In this document: piece after piece, positions 25,740 to 33,524 of the stretch
How positions within the stretch are numbered: the stretch's first letter is position 1
Layout: each line of letters starts with the position of its first letter
Origin: Labrenzia sp. VG12
GTDB lineage: Bacteria; Pseudomonadota; Alphaproteobacteria; Rhizobiales; Stappiaceae
Assembly: GCF_002237595.1 (NCBI RefSeq)
Contig: NZ_CP022529.1
Coordinates: forward strand, 3,224,001 to 3,288,000
Reading direction: 5' to 3'
DNA length: 64,000 bases
Made by a program: the position numbers and the translations under genes
The notes under the pieces: model-generated
The model's database searches: none
What the model saw: only the letters and a program-made list of their open reading frames with translations
Told to the model about the DNA's origin: nothing

Positions 25740-26125
25740 GCCGCGCCTCCAAGCTTGCAGCTTCCGGAAAGGGTCACGGCTCCGTCGGCGCTGCGCTTGA
25801 TCTCGATATCGATCATCCCGGGCTTATCATCCCTTTCGAGAAAGGAAAAGGTCAGTTCCTCGTCGGCATAGGACGGGTTCGGAAACATCAGGTTCTGAAC
25901 CGCGTGGGTCCGGCCGGGAAAAAGCGCCTTCAGATGCGCAAAGACCCGCGTGTAGAGCAGCATGCCATGCGAGACAGTCCGTCCGAACCGGGTTCTGGCC
26001 GAAAACTCGGGATCGACATGGATCGGGTTGTCATCACCGGAGAGTCTTGCAAAGGCATCAAAATCGGCCTGTCGCGGGATCCAGGTGAATGTTGCGCTCA
26101 AGGGCGCGTCTGCGGTGAGGCTCAT
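25736..26125 (-). CDS. MaoC-like (R)-specific hydratase, catalytic subunit
   Basis: A 129-residue single hot-dog hydratase. The motif SGDDNPIHVD at residues 29-38 provides the catalytic Asp and His36, and SHGM at 52-55 begins the hydratase helix. It would hydrate a 2-enoyl-CoA to an (R)-3-hydroxyacyl-CoA, or dehydrate in reverse. The 4-base ATGA overlap with the partner lacking these residues suggests a heterodimer. Upstream (3 bases away) lies an acyl-CoA ligase, so it probably processes the CoA ester made there. Confidence 0.88.
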   Translation of the reverse strand: MSLTADAPLSATFTWIPRQADFDAFARLSGDDNPIHVDPEFSARTRFGRTVSHGMLLYTRVFAHLKALFPGRTHAVQNLMFPNPSYADEELTFSFLERDDKPGMIDIEIKRSADGAVTLSGSCKLGGAA

Positions 26126-26128
26126 GAC

Positions 26129-27670
26129 TCACGCATCCTCCGGTGTTTTTTCGGTCTGAAAACTGTCTTTGAGCACGTTCTTGCGCACCTTGCCGGCCGC
26201 CGTCCGAGGCAGATCTTCCACCACCTCGAAGCTTCTCGGGATCTTGTAGGGCGCAAGATGGGTGCGGCACCAGGCGGGCAGAGCGGCGGTATCGATCTCC
26301 ATGCCCGGTCGGGCGATCAGATAGGCGGCACCGACCTCGCCCCATTTTTCATTTGGCACGCCGATCACCACCGCCTCAAGCACCGACGGGTGGGTGAGCA
26401 ACACCTTTTCGACTTCGGCGGGGTAAACGTTCTCGCCCCCTGAAATGAACATGTCCTTGATCCGGTCGACGATAAAGTAATAGCCGTCCTCGTCGCGCCG
26501 GCCGATATCGCCGGATTTCAACCACCCATCGACCGTAAATGTGCCAAAGGTCGCGTCCGGATTGTCCATGTAACCCGGTGTGATATTCGGACCGCGGAAC
26601 TGGAGCTCGCCTTCACCTGGCCCTTCGACAATTCCGCCGTCACCATCGATCAGCCTGACATCCGTCAGCAGCTGTGGTTTACCGACAGAACCGATTTTTC
26701 TGGCCGCATGCGCCTTGTCCATCAGGAAGACGGTTGGTCCGGTTTCCGTCATGCCCATGCCATTGCAGATGGTAACGCCCCTGCCCTGGAATTCGGTCAG
26801 AAGGTGCTTGGGCACCGGCGCCCCACCGCACCCAAGTGACCTGACCGCGTCAAAGCGGGCGGCACCGATCTTGGAAGACAGGGAAAGCGCCTGATAAATG
26901 GCGGGCACGCCGAAGAAACAGGTCACCTCGCCGGAATCGATCAGGCCGAGAACGGTGTCCGGGTCGAACTTGCGCATCACCGTCGAAGACCCGCCATTCA
27001 GAAAAATCGGCAAGGTCGGCAGGTTGATGCCGGCCGTGTGGAACAGCGGCAGAAAATTGACCCCCTTCTCGCCGATAGAAAGCCCGCTCGCCTGGCTGTA
27101 GTTGATCATGTTTGCATAGGCCATTCCGGCCGTCTGAATGACAGCTTTTGGCAGCCCCGTGGTGCCCGACGTATAGAGCAGATACCAGGGGGCGTTCGCC
27201 TTGATGCGTCCACATCCGATCGCCGCCGGACTGGCCTCCTCCAACAGCTCATCCAGAAGGCTGCTGCTGTCCGCAGAGGCGCCGAGCGGCAGAAGGTCCA
27301 TACCGGCGCCATCAGCCAGCTCGTTTGCTGTCTCGGCAAAGGCCTCGTCATGGAACAGCAGCTTTGCGCCAGAGGCTGCCAGGATGGGCCGGAGTTCACC
27401 TGCAGGCTGGCGCCAGTTGAGCGGCACCAGCAGAATGCCTGTCTTCTGGGCCGCAAACAGCAGCACAAAGAAGTCGGGATGATTGAGACACAGCGCAGCC
27501 ACCCGGTCGCCCCTGGCGAGCCCCTTGTTCAGGAGCAGATTTCCGAGACGGCTGGCCCGGGTATTGATGTCGCAAAACGTGAATCGCCGACCTGTTTCAT
27601 GATCGATAAAGGCGATGGCGTCCGGCGTCAGCTCGGCGCGTTTCGCAGCCATATCGGTAACAAAGTCCAT
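26129..27670 (-). CDS. AMP-forming acyl-CoA ligase
   Basis: A 513-residue ANL-superfamily ligase that activates a carboxylic acid to its CoA thioester through an acyl-AMP. Motifs: the P-loop YTSGTTGLPKA (about 166-176), the GMTETGP motif, GWLKSGDIGRRDEDGYYFIVDRIKDM with the hinge region, GGENVYPAEVE, and the C-terminal catalytic Lys in TAAGKVRKN. ATG 27670 has GGAGG just before it; an earlier TTG is less likely. Substrate is unknown. In the operon TetR-crotonase-ligase-MaoC pair it provides the entry reaction for an acid probably imported by the Liv-type system at 40233-45969, which shares the operator. Confidence 0.92.
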   Translation of the reverse strand: MDFVTDMAAKRAELTPDAIAFIDHETGRRFTFCDINTRASRLGNLLLNKGLARGDRVAALCLNHPDFFVLLFAAQKTGILLVPLNWRQPAGELRPILAASGAKLLFHDEAFAETANELADGAGMDLLPLGASADSSSLLDELLEEASPAAIGCGRIKANAPWYLLYTSGTTGLPKAVIQTAGMAYANMINYSQASGLSIGEKGVNFLPLFHTAGINLPTLPIFLNGGSSTVMRKFDPDTVLGLIDSGEVTCFFGVPAIYQALSLSSKIGAARFDAVRSLGCGGAPVPKHLLTEFQGRGVTICNGMGMTETGPTVFLMDKAHAARKIGSVGKPQLLTDVRLIDGDGGIVEGPGEGELQFRGPNITPGYMDNPDATFGTFTVDGWLKSGDIGRRDEDGYYFIVDRIKDMFISGGENVYPAEVEKVLLTHPSVLEAVVIGVPNEKWGEVGAAYLIARPGMEIDTAALPAWCRTHLAPYKIPRSFEVVEDLPRTAAGKVRKNVLKDSFQTEKTPEDA

Positions 27671-27716
27671 GCATCCTCCCAAACACCCGGCGCTCCAGCG
27701 ATAGAAGCGGTGCGTC

Positions 27717-28490
27717 TCAGGCGCGTTTCCTCGTGAAGTCCTTCATGCCTTCCAGGGTGCCTTGCCGGCCGATCAGGTCGAGAAACCTGGTTTTTTCCTG
27801 GTCGAGCCGTCGCCGGACCTCTTCGCGGCGCGAAACGTCCCAGACATTCTGACGCGTCACCTGATGGGTCTGCGCATAGCCCTTGCCGAGGTCTTCCACC
27901 CAACTGTCAATCGTTGCCGGCAGGTCCGGAACTGGCCCCAAGGCTGCCGCCAACCCCAGTTCAACAGCCTCTCCCGCGCTGATCCGGGTGTTGCGGTACT
28001 GGATTGCCAGCGCACGGGAAGTGCCGATCCGGTCGGGCAACAGCGCTGTCCAGCCACCATCCGGCCCGAACCCGACCTGGCTGTAATAGGGCTGGATGAA
28101 AGCAGTTTCTGCAATCGCAACCAAGTCGGTTGCCAGCATCAGGCCGGTCGACCCGCCCGTCACCGGACCATTGACCGCTGCCATGACCGGTGCGGGAAAC
28201 GCAAGCAGATCCAGAATGGCATCATGCAGCCCGCCGACCAGAAGATCGGCATAGGCCCTGAGTTCGATCTGCGAACGGGCATGATCGAGAAACCCGCCGA
28301 GATCGCCGCCGGTCGAAAAACTGCTGCCCCGCCCGGACAGGACAAGCGCGACCGGGTCCTTGTCCGCAGCCTCGGCAATTGCTGTTCGCAGGTCGAAAAT
28401 CAAGGCCGGGATCAACGCATTGTGACGGTCGGGCCGGCTTAGCCAGAGCCAGATGGCGCCATTGCGGCACTCGGTTTCAACGAAGCTCAT
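27717..28490 (-). CDS. Crotonase-superfamily protein lacking the hydratase glutamates
   Basis: A 257-residue crotonase-fold protein. The CoA-binding/oxyanion segments are present: LSGRGSSFSTGGDL and AAVNGPVTGGSTGLMLATDL. The two glutamates of classical enoyl-CoA hydratase are absent: by motif alignment the first becomes Gly in GGSTGLM and the second becomes Tyr in FIQPYYSQVGF. So it is probably an isomerase, a hydrolase or ring-cleavage type crotonase, or a non-classical hydratase. ATG 28490 lies 10 bases after the TetR stop. Enoyl-CoA hydratase is the default label but is not supported by the active site. Confidence 0.85.
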   Translation of the reverse strand: MSFVETECRNGAIWLWLSRPDRHNALIPALIFDLRTAIAEAADKDPVALVLSGRGSSFSTGGDLGGFLDHARSQIELRAYADLLVGGLHDAILDLLAFPAPVMAAVNGPVTGGSTGLMLATDLVAIAETAFIQPYYSQVGFGPDGGWTALLPDRIGTSRALAIQYRNTRISAGEAVELGLAAALGPVPDLPATIDSWVEDLGKGYAQTHQVTRQNVWDVSRREEVRRRLDQEKTRFLDLIGRQGTLEGMKDFTRKRA

Positions 28491-28500
28491 TGCCGCAACC

Positions 28501-29127
28501 TCACGGCTTGATACCGTTTTCAATGAGGTCATAGGCGCTTGCGACAAGGTCGGAGATCGGTTTGTCCGACTTGAACACAACGAGCTGTTCCCCCAGCGAT
28601 CGGGCAATGCCCATGAGCGCCCAGGCCCGGGTTTCACTGTCGCCACTGGAAATCTGGCCGGCCGCTTCGGCCGCCTCAAGCCCCGTGCGATATCCGGAGG
28701 CAAAGGCCTTGTAGTATTCTTCATAGGCGTCCGGATCGACGAACAGCGCCTCCTGGACGATCCGGTAAAGATCCGGATGGGCCTGCACGAAATCCAGGAA
28801 GGCGTAAAGACCGGCCTTCTCCGCTTCCAGCCGGTTGTCGATACCCTGGGTTGCTTCGGCGATCGTGTGACGCACCAGACGGCCCATTTCCAGCACAAGC
28901 TCGGAAAAGACCTGCTCTTTTGTCGTGAAATAGATGTAGAAAGTTCCTTGGGCGACCCCGGCCTCGCTGGTAATATGACCGATGGAAGCGTCATTGTAGC
29001 CCTTGGCGCCGATGACTTTCTCGGCCGCAGCCAGAATCGCTCGTCGCGTGGCCTCTCCCCGCGCCGTCTTGGGTTGGTTGGCTGCCACCTTGCTTGGCAT
29101 GTCCGCCGCTTCGGCCGGTTTGCGCAC
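28501..29127 (-). CDS. TetR-family regulator of the acyl-CoA operon
   Basis: A 208-residue regulator. The N-terminal TetR DNA-binding domain is clear: ATRRAILAAAEKVIGAKGYNDASIGHITSEAGVAQGTFYIYFTTKEQVF contains the HTH, split here by position at about residues 25-70. The rest is a helical ligand domain. I choose GTG 29127, because GGGAGG lies 9 bases upstream; an ATG at 29157 would fall inside the operator. It is the first gene of the operon and likely represses itself and the operon via the palindrome at 29152-29175. The same palindrome upstream of 45969 implies a second target. The ligand is probably an acyl-CoA. Confidence 0.92.
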   Translation of the reverse strand: MRKPAEAADMPSKVAANQPKTARGEATRRAILAAAEKVIGAKGYNDASIGHITSEAGVAQGTFYIYFTTKEQVFSELVLEMGRLVRHTIAEATQGIDNRLEAEKAGLYAFLDFVQAHPDLYRIVQEALFVDPDAYEEYYKAFASGYRTGLEAAEAAGQISSGDSETRAWALMGIARSLGEQLVVFKSDKPISDLVASAYDLIENGIKP

Positions 29128-29151
29128 GTCCGAGGTCCTCCCAAATTCCTG

Positions 29152-29175
29152 AAACATGAATCAGTATTCATGTTT
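29152..29175. promoter_or_regulatory. TetR operator candidate, site 1
   Basis: A perfect inverted repeat with 10-bp arms, AAACATGAAT and ATTCATGTTT, around the 4-base spacer CAGT. It lies about 25 bases upstream of the tetR GTG start, in the divergent region with hemA. The 20-bp core recurs exactly at 46068-46087. Size, symmetry and place are typical of a TetR-family operator. Confidence 0.8.
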
Positions 29176-29333
29176 GTTGTCTGAAAGCAAGAAACTTCTT
29201 CAATAAACGGCCGATTTTGCGGATTTTCTAGGCTTTCAGGACACTTGCCGGAGCGATTGGGACACATCCCGGATGGATTTAAACTCCAAAACATGCAAAA
29301 ATTCATATATGACGTATGGACGCAGGCACGCAA

Positions 29334-29347
29334 TTGACCTTGATCAA
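29334..29347 (+). promoter_or_regulatory. FNR/FnrL box upstream of hemA
   Basis: TTGACCTTGATCAA matches the FNR consensus TTGAT-N4-ATCAA at 9 of 10 positions. It lies about 125 bases upstream of the hemA ATG. In Rhodobacter sphaeroides hemA is known to be controlled by FnrL through such a site, so oxygen-responsive control of tetrapyrrole synthesis is likely here. Confidence 0.8.
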
Positions 29348-29471
29348 GGCCAAAACTTTGCTAAGCAGTTTTGAATGGCTATAACGTAGCCGCTGGTCTT
29401 GGTCAGGACGGATTGGACTGAGGCTGGAATGAGGCGCAGGCAAAGGGGCCTGCGAAGAGAGGATCCCGAAG

Positions 29472-30689
29472 ATGGACGTGAACGCGTATCTGGAAGAGCG
29501 CCTGGGCAAACTGCATGACAACGGTAATTACCGTGTTTTTGCCGATCTCGAACGCCAGGCCGGCAATTTTCCGCGCGCCAAACGTTATCGTGAGGACGGC
29601 AGCATCCAGGACGTGACCGTCTGGTGCTCCAATGACTATCTCGGCATGGGCCAGAACGACAAGGTTGTCGGTGCCATGCAGGACGTGCTGTCGAAATGCG
29701 GCGCCGGTGCCGGTGGCACCCGCAACATATCCGGCACCAATCACTACCATGTGCTCCTGGAAAACGAGCTGGCCGACCTGCATGGCAAGGAAGCCGCACT
29801 GATCTTTACGTCCGGCTACGTGTCCAACTGGGCCGCGCTTGGCACTCTGGCCTCCCAGGTTCCGGGCATGATCGTCTATTCCGACGCGCTGAACCACGCC
29901 TCGATGATCGAGGGCATCCGCCATGCCCGCTGCGAGAAGCGCATCTTCAAGCACAATGACGTCGAGGATCTGGAGCGCCTGATGGCAGCTGACGATCCGG
30001 ACGCGCCGAAAATGGTTGCCTTTGAAAGCGTCTATTCCATGGATGGCGACATCGCGCCGATCAAGGAACTGTGCGACGTCGCAGAAAAATACGGCGCGCT
30101 GACCTATCTCGACGAAGTGCACGCGGTCGGCATGTACGGCCCGCGCGGCGGCGGCGTTGCCGAACGCGAAGGCCTGATGGATCGCCTGACGATCATTGAA
30201 GGCACGCTCGGCAAGGCCTTCGGCGTCATGGGCGGCTACATCACCGGGTCGAAGACGGTGATCGACTTCATCCGTTCCTTCGCCTCCGGCTTCATCTTTA
30301 CCACGGCATTGCCGCCGGCACTGGCCGCAGGCGCAACCGCCTCGATCCGCCACCTGAAGGAAAGCCCGTTCGAGCGCAAGGCGCACAAGGACCGGGTCGC
30401 CCAACTGCGTGCGGCACTCGACAAGCGCGGCATTCCGCATATGGAAAACCCGAGCCACATCGTGCCGGTGATGGTGGGCGATGCCAAGAAGTGCAAGTGG
30501 ATCTCCGACATCCTGCTCGACACCTATGGCGTTTATGTGCAGCCGATCAATTACCCGACCGTGCCGGTCGGCACCGAGCGCCTGCGCTTCACCCCGACCC
30601 CATTGCACACGGCCGCCGACATCGAGCAATTGGCGGATGCGATCAACGATCTCTGGTCGCAATGTGCCCTGGCCCGGGCCGTGGCGTAA
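29472..30689 (+). CDS. hemA: 5-aminolevulinate synthase
   Basis: PLP-dependent condensation of glycine and succinyl-CoA to 5-aminolevulinate, the first step of haem synthesis by the Shemin route used by alphaproteobacteria. The protein has 405 residues, matching the family. Signatures: WCSNDYLGMG near residue 52, NHASMIEGIRHARC, YLDEVHAVGMYG, and EGTLGKAFG with the PLP-binding Lys248, the same number as in the Rhodobacter enzyme. An FNR box upstream suggests induction at low oxygen. A terminator follows. Single-gene transcription unit, divergent from the TetR operon. Confidence 0.97.
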   Translation: MDVNAYLEERLGKLHDNGNYRVFADLERQAGNFPRAKRYREDGSIQDVTVWCSNDYLGMGQNDKVVGAMQDVLSKCGAGAGGTRNISGTNHYHVLLENELADLHGKEAALIFTSGYVSNWAALGTLASQVPGMIVYSDALNHASMIEGIRHARCEKRIFKHNDVEDLERLMAADDPDAPKMVAFESVYSMDGDIAPIKELCDVAEKYGALTYLDEVHAVGMYGPRGGGVAEREGLMDRLTIIEGTLGKAFGVMGGYITGSKTVIDFIRSFASGFIFTTALPPALAAGATASIRHLKESPFERKAHKDRVAQLRAALDKRGIPHMENPSHIVPVMVGDAKKCKWISDILLDTYGVYVQPINYPTVPVGTERLRFTPTPLHTAADIEQLADAINDLWSQCALARAVA

Positions 30690-30717
30690 CTGCGGGTAAA
30701 GTTTTCTGTTCATTTGG

Positions 30718-30753
30718 AGCCGCACTTCTTTGAAGGGCGGCTTCTTCTTTTTT
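30718..30753 (+). terminator. Terminator of hemA
   Basis: A 6-bp stem AGCCGC/GCGGCT (30718-30723, 30737-30742), with an inner CTTC/GAAG pairing, is followed by TCTTCTTTTTT. It lies about 30 bases past the hemA stop codon. Confidence 0.75.
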
Positions 30754-30790
30754 CTGCCTGTGCCATCAGGCAAACCAACCGCATTTTTCT

Positions 30791-30830
30791 CGTCATCCCA
30801 TGGCTTGACCATGGGATCCATGCCTCGCAT
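30791..30830. repeat. Intergenic palindromic repeat, family A copy 2
   Basis: CGTCATCCCATGG, a 5-base loop, then CCATGGGATCCATGCC, almost identical to the copies at 1405 and 37304. The usual second half of the element (GGTCAAGCCCTGCAATGACG) appears only at about 31200-31221. This suggests the element was split by other sequence, including the long inverted repeat at 30939-31102. Confidence 0.7.
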
Positions 30831-30938
30831 TTTCCACGCGAACGAAATCGACAATGAAGCTCAAGGGCACGGATTTCAGGGTCAAGCCCACTGCTGTCCG
30901 GTTAAACAGATGCATCTGACCGTATATAGGCTTCGCTG

Positions 30939-31102
30939 CTTGTTCCAGTCTCCCCCCTGGAGGGGGAGATGTCTCCGTCAGGAGACAGAGGGGGAGCTCG
31001 ACCTCCCCGCATACAAGGCCTTCTCCGAATTCGAGGAACCGCTGTGCCCCCCTCTGTCCGGTTCCCGGACATCTCCCCCTCCAGGGGGGAGACTGGAACA
31101 AG
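30939..31102. repeat. Long intergenic inverted repeat, family C
   Basis: Perfect 35-bp inverted arms (30939-30973 and 31068-31102) begin CTTGTTCCAGTCTCCCCCC and enclose about 94 bases that pair partly further (GACAGAGGGGG on the left, its complement on the right). The whole unit would fold into one very long hairpin if transcribed. No transposase frame is inside. It resembles non-autonomous palindromic repeats such as MITE or REP/BIME-type units. Confidence 0.75.
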
Positions 31103-31322
31103 CGGTAAGGCGCTGCGTATCCAGGATTGGGAGAAGCGTAAATATCGACGATGAATCAATGATCTGTTGAAACTGGGCCGACTTATACCGGACAGCAGTG
31201 GGTCAAGCCCTGCAATGACGAACCTTGTGCGGCCAGGCTGGTTCGACCAGACAATCGCCCTGTTCCCTTTGCCAGCCCCCCTCCCTGCCCTAGCTACATC
31301 TTGGCGTGCCTAGCCCGGAGCG

Positions 31323-32111
31323 ATGCCTATGCGGATCCTGTTTGCCCTTCTTGCCTGGAGCCTTTGGGCCACCGCGCCCGTCGTTTCGGAGGAACTCGAC
31401 CTCGAACTGGTGCTGCTCGCCGATGCAACAGGTTCGATTGACGACGCCGAAATCCGCTTTCAGCGTCAGGGTTATGCCGACGCGATCACGGACCCGTCAG
31501 TGCTGAATGCCATTGCCAGCAACGCCTATGGCAAGATCGCCGTCACCTATGTCGAATGGGCCGACATGTTCTCCCAGGACGTGGTTGTCGACTGGATGGT
31601 GATCGACGGCCCGGCTTCTGCCCAGGACTTCGCCACACGCCTGATGGAGCCACCAAGACGGGCGTATGGGCGCAATGCCATTGGAGCAGCACTGCTGAAG
31701 GGCAAGGAACTCATCGACACCAATGCCTATACCGGGCTGCGCCGGGTGATCGATCTGTCCGCCGACAGCGCCAACAACTGGAATGGGCCAACCATTTCGG
31801 AGGCCCGCGAAGCGGTGGTCTCGTCCGGCATTGTCATCAACGGGTTGGCGGTGCTGTGCCGCCATTGTTCAGGTCGTCCGGTCGCCTATGACCTGGAAGA
31901 CCGGTTCTTCCGCAACATCATTGGCGGACCGGCCGCCTTTGTTGTCACCGCCGACAGTCCGGAAACCTTCGCTGATGCCGTGCGCAAGAAACTGATTCTC
32001 GAAATAGCCGCCCGTCCGGACGACGCCGATGCCATTCTCCGCCAGACTGCCCGGCTTGATACCGGCTTGTCACGTGTTGCCCCCGCCCGGTTCCTCCTGG
32101 TTCCGAACTGA
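31323..32111 (+). CDS. DUF1194 (von Willebrand A-like) secreted protein
   Basis: A 262-residue exported protein of the DUF1194 family. Residues 1-22 are a signal peptide (ending VVSEE region). The mature part opens with LELVLLADATGSID, a variant of the vWA metal-site motif DxSxS in which the second position is Gly-Ser. RRVIDLSADSANNWNGPTI and GIVINGLAVLC continue the vWA-like strands. Two Cys occur in LCRHCSG. ATG 31329 is an alternative start with better spacing from GGAG. Function is unknown. It precedes the antiporter by 117 bases on the same strand. Confidence 0.85.
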   Translation: MPMRILFALLAWSLWATAPVVSEELDLELVLLADATGSIDDAEIRFQRQGYADAITDPSVLNAIASNAYGKIAVTYVEWADMFSQDVVVDWMVIDGPASAQDFATRLMEPPRRAYGRNAIGAALLKGKELIDTNAYTGLRRVIDLSADSANNWNGPTISEAREAVVSSGIVINGLAVLCRHCSGRPVAYDLEDRFFRNIIGGPAAFVVTADSPETFADAVRKKLILEIAARPDDADAILRQTARLDTGLSRVAPARFLLVPN

Positions 32112-32228
32112 AAACTTCCCCTGCGGAATTTCACGATTGCCACACAGGAGTGTCATCTGCTTATGATTTGAGATGACAAAGCAGACCTGCCCTAATGACG
32201 CCGTGGGCTTTGGGAGAGAGATGATTAG

Positions 32229-33482
32229 ATGACCACCGGTCTTCTGATGCTGGCGATGTTTACGGTCTGCTACACGCTGCTGGCAAAAACCCTGTCCAAT
32301 GGCATTCTTACTGCCCCGATCCTGTTTATCGGTTTCGGCGTCCTGATGGCGCAGACCGGACTGTTTCCCTTTGCCGAGGCGGAACATCTCCTGCATATCG
32401 TTGCGGAAGTCGCCCTGATCATCCTGCTGTTTCTGGACGCTGCCCAGATCAATCTGAAAGCGCTCCGCGCCCGCCATCAATGGCCCTTGCGCATGTTGAT
32501 CATCGGCCTGCCGCTCGCCGTCGTCATCGGCACGGCCGTGGCTGCCCCTCTCCTGTCACCGATGCCGCTGCTGGTGGCAGCGCTCGCTGCAGCCCTGCTG
32601 GCCCCAACCGATGCCGCCCTCGGCCAAGCCGTTGTCACCAATGAAGCCGTGCCGGAACGGGTGCGCCGGGCCCTCACCCTGGAAAGCGGTCTCAATGACG
32701 GCATGGCCCTGCCGATCATTCTCCTGTTCGCAAGCCTTGTCGGCGAAATGATGCAGCCGGAAGCAACCGACTGGCTGCTCTTCGGTGCCAAGCAGCTTGT
32801 TTTCGGCCCGCTGGTCGGCGGTGTGATCGGCGCGGTTGGCGGTGTCATGTTCCTCGCCGCCAAGCGCCGCCAGATGACCTCGGTGACCATTGAAGGCATC
32901 GGCGCCCTTGCCATGGCGGGCGGCGCCTATCTGGCCGCCGGCATGGTCGACGGCAACGGCTTCATCTCCGCTTTCGTCGCCGGGCTCTTCTTCGGCAATT
33001 TCATCAAGGGGCAATGCGCCTTCATCTTCGAATTCACCGAAAGCGAAGGCCAGATGCTGGCCTGGGGCGCCTTCTTCCTGATCGGACTGGCGCTCGTACC
33101 AAATGCGATCGTCCACCTGGACGCGACCACGCTCGCGATCATTCTGACCAGCCTCTTCATCGTGCGCCCGCTGGCCGTCTGGCTGTCGCTCGCCGGAACC
33201 GACGCGGCGCCTCTCACGAAACTCTTCTTCGGCTGGTTCGGCCCGCGCGGATTGGCAACCGCCCTGTTTGCGCTGCTGATTGTCGACCAGCTCGATCACG
33301 ACATCGGCGAATATCTTCTGAACCTTGCCGTCAACGCCGTGTGGATCAGCGCGGTGCTGCATGGCGTCACCGCCGTGCCCTTTGCCAAATGGTACGGCGC
33401 ACGCATGTCCGCCAATGAAGGTGCAGCGGAGATGAAGGCTTCGCCACCGATGAGACCCGACATTTCCACTGACAAGATTTGA
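32229..33482 (+). CDS. CPA1-type cation/proton antiporter (NhaP-like)
   Basis: An inner-membrane antiporter of 417 residues with about 12 hydrophobic segments. The family-defining motifs are LLAPTDAALGQAVV (about 117-130, with the transport-site Asp) and LTLESGLNDGMALPI (about 147-161, with the conserved Asn-Asp). It exchanges monovalent cations for protons. It ends 42 bases before the Rieske-glutamate-synthase-like gene and may share its transcript, which would be unusual for an antiporter and could point to ion or pH balance linked with the redox cluster. Start ATG 32229 follows GGGAGAGA. Confidence 0.9.
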   Translation: MTTGLLMLAMFTVCYTLLAKTLSNGILTAPILFIGFGVLMAQTGLFPFAEAEHLLHIVAEVALIILLFLDAAQINLKALRARHQWPLRMLIIGLPLAVVIGTAVAAPLLSPMPLLVAALAAALLAPTDAALGQAVVTNEAVPERVRRALTLESGLNDGMALPIILLFASLVGEMMQPEATDWLLFGAKQLVFGPLVGGVIGAVGGVMFLAAKRRQMTSVTIEGIGALAMAGGAYLAAGMVDGNGFISAFVAGLFFGNFIKGQCAFIFEFTESEGQMLAWGAFFLIGLALVPNAIVHLDATTLAIILTSLFIVRPLAVWLSLAGTDAAPLTKLFFGWFGPRGLATALFALLIVDQLDHDIGEYLLNLAVNAVWISAVLHGVTAVPFAKWYGARMSANEGAAEMKASPPMRPDISTDKI

Positions 33483-33524
33483 CCGAAACAGCCAGGGCGA
33501 AAACGCCGTTAGCCGGGGGACAAG

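Noticed and set aside
30939..31102. Insertion sequence or CRISPR-like element
   Set aside because: No transposase frame and no spaced direct repeats; it is a simple long inverted repeat.
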